Shown: piece by piece, positions 6,216 through 6,924 of the stretch
How the letters are laid out: each line of letters starts with the position of its first letter
How positions within the stretch are numbered: the stretch's first letter is position 1
Source of the DNA: Thermoguttaceae bacterium
GTDB lineage: Bacteria; Planctomycetota; Planctomycetia; Pirellulales; Thermoguttaceae
DNA length: 6,924 bases
Direction: 5' to 3'
NCBI GenBank assembly: GCA_017454585.1
Contig: JAFTCU010000188.1
Location: 1-6,924 of the forward strand
The notes under the pieces: generated by a model
What the model saw: the letters and a program-made list of their open reading frames with translations, nothing else
The model's database searches: none
What the model was told of the DNA's origin: nothing
Position numbers and translations under genes: made by a program

Positions 6216-6216
6216 A

Positions 6217-6633
6217 ATGTTGATTCCGGTTTATACAGAAGAAATTCACATCGATTCGAGTTTTCTCGACGTTTTGGGTCACGTGAATAACACGTGGCAC
6301 GTCCACTGGATGCAGGAGGTTGCAACAAAACATTCGGCCCTGAATGGCTGGGATTCGCAGCGGTATCTGGACTTTGGCGCATGCTGGTTCGTCCGTCAGC
6401 ACACCATCAACTACCTGCGGCAGATTCGTGAGGGCGATACGGTGCTGGTCCAGACGTGGGTCAGCGAGATGAAGCACGTGACGAGCGTCCGCCAGTACCG
6501 CTTCCTGCGCAAGTCGGATGGAGTGGTTCTTGCCGAGGCGCAGACCCGTTGGGGGCTGGTCGATCTGAAAACGGCCCGGCCTCGAAAAGTCCCTGAGGAA
6601 ATGCTGAAATGCTTTCTGGAAGTCACACAATGA
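6217..6633 (+). CDS. Acyl-CoA thioesterase-like hot-dog protein (4HBT/YbgC family)
   Basis: A 138-residue single hot-dog domain protein, probably cytoplasmic, that would hydrolyse an acyl-CoA or related thioester. The active-site region D18-VL-GHVNN (21-25) with the following helix HVHWMQEV fits the 4HBT pattern, in which the Asp before the Gly-His-Val-Asn-Asn segment is catalytic. The following strands (FVRQHTINYLRQIREGDTV at 58-76, WVSEMKHVTSVRQYRFL at 81-97, LAEAQTRWGLVDLKTARPR at 105-123) are typical. The ATG at 6217 is chosen over the TTG at 6205, which would only add four residues drawn from the repeat tract. No SD is present. It has its own promoter and is followed within 5 nt by a large hairpin. 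The substrate cannot be predicted. Confidence 0.88.
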   Translation: MLIPVYTEEIHIDSSFLDVLGHVNNTWHVHWMQEVATKHSALNGWDSQRYLDFGACWFVRQHTINYLRQIREGDTVLVQTWVSEMKHVTSVRQYRFLRKSDGVVLAEAQTRWGLVDLKTARPRKVPEEMLKCFLEVTQ

Positions 6634-6637
6634 AAAC

Positions 6638-6723
6638 TTACGGGGAAGACACTTCCAGCGTCGTCTCTTTCATTTCAAAAGTATTAAATTTCAAGGACGC
6701 TGGAAGCATCGTCCCCACAGTAA
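6638..6723 (+). repeat. Large imperfect hairpin after the thioesterase gene
   Basis: CTTCCAGCGTC (6652-6662) and GACGCTGGAAG (6696-6706) are perfect 11-bp inverted repeats around a 33-nt AT-rich loop. Going outward there is a symmetric 5x5 internal loop, then GGGGA (6642-6646) pairing with TCCCC (6712-6716), then TTAC (6638-6641) pairing with GTAA (6720-6723) after a 3-nt bulge. It begins 5 nt after the stop codon. No T-run follows, so it is not a standard intrinsic terminator. It may protect the 3' end, end transcription in another way, or be a remnant of a small palindromic element. Confidence 0.75.
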
Positions 6724-6743
6724 TTCTAATTTCTCCCTCCCCG

Positions 6744-6771
6744 TTGAAATTTTTTGAATTCTTTGTATAAT
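6744..6771 (+). promoter_or_regulatory. Sigma70-like promoter of the gene at the right edge
   Basis: TTGAAA (6744-6749), a 16-bp spacer and a perfect TATAAT (6766-6771). Transcription would start near 6778, leaving a leader of about 57 nt before the ATG at 6835. Confidence 0.75.
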
Positions 6772-6834
6772 TAAGAGTTGAACAGAAACGTTTCGCTTTT
6801 TTTCATTTTGGGTTAAAGATCAAAGGGCAAACAA

Positions 6835-6924
6835 ATGGCTGACTCTTCCAAAACCATGGCCGCTCTGGAACAGGCGGTTTCGGAAAAACTTCTCACGGAA
6901 TCCGCGCTGGAAAATATTCGTCTC
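6835..6924 (+). CDS. Start of an unidentified protein (partial, runs off the window)
   Basis: Thirty open codons from an ATG at 6835 to the window edge, beginning MADSSKTMAALEQAVSEKLL. A weak SD-like AAAGGG lies upstream, and a good promoter is placed at a sensible distance. The visible part is polar and probably helical, with no signal peptide. The second half (LLTESALENIRL) looks somewhat like the N-terminal helix of phospho-sugar mutases, but 30 residues are too few to assign a family. Confidence 0.6.
   Translation, partial: MADSSKTMAALEQAVSEKLLTESALENIRL

Noticed and set aside
6638..6723. Hairpin as an integron attC site
   Set aside because: The ends do not carry the GTT/AAC-type core sites, the central arms are perfectly paired without the expected extrahelical bases, and no integrase or cassette array is seen.

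Overview
The window looks like chromosomal DNA from a member of the Planctomycetota, possibly Pirellulales-like. The reasons are a secreted two-domain DUF1080 protein, a MacAB-type exporter whose adaptor has a long Gly/Pro-rich tail, a planctomycete-like mix of Shine-Dalgarno (SD) and SD-less starts, and moderate GC. This placement is inferred from gene content; there is no rRNA or other marker here.

Layout. Positions 132-4483 (minus strand) form one apparent operon. In transcription order it holds a membrane-fusion/adaptor protein (HlyD/MacA type), a LolD/MacB-type ABC ATPase, a small S23 four-helix-bundle protein, and a MacB/FtsX-type permease. Adaptor, ATPase and permease would form an inner-membrane exporter. 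No outer-membrane partner is visible. A TATAAT box precedes the adaptor gene. Positions 4744-6000 (minus strand) encode a secreted double DUF1080 protein with its own strong RBS, a probable promoter and a possible terminator. A divergent regulatory region (6001-6216) separates it from a plus-strand hot-dog acyl-CoA thioesterase (6217-6633). After that come a large imperfect hairpin, a good sigma70-like promoter, and the first 30 codons of another plus-strand gene that runs off the window.

The most unusual feature is a family of ~36-bp elements built from a 7-bp tandem unit (AYGAATA / TATTCRT). Three copies lie inside the transporter operon, at its gene junctions. Two of them form a perfect 33-bp inverted repeat around the S23 gene, making a ~460-bp cassette between the ATPase and permease genes. 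The polycistronic mRNA should fold there into a long double-stranded stem with the S23 ORF in the loop. This resembles the S23-encoding intervening sequences of 23S rRNA, which are bounded by a stem that RNase III cuts, but here the host transcript is an mRNA. A third copy, almost identical to one cassette arm, lies between the adaptor and ATPase genes, so the ATPase gene is also bracketed by inverted copies. A degenerate 7-bp-period tract sits directly before the thioesterase start. The three tracts with the TATTCRT strand in the mRNA lie just upstream of start codons with no recognisable SD, whereas the adaptor and DUF1080 genes have good SDs and no repeat.
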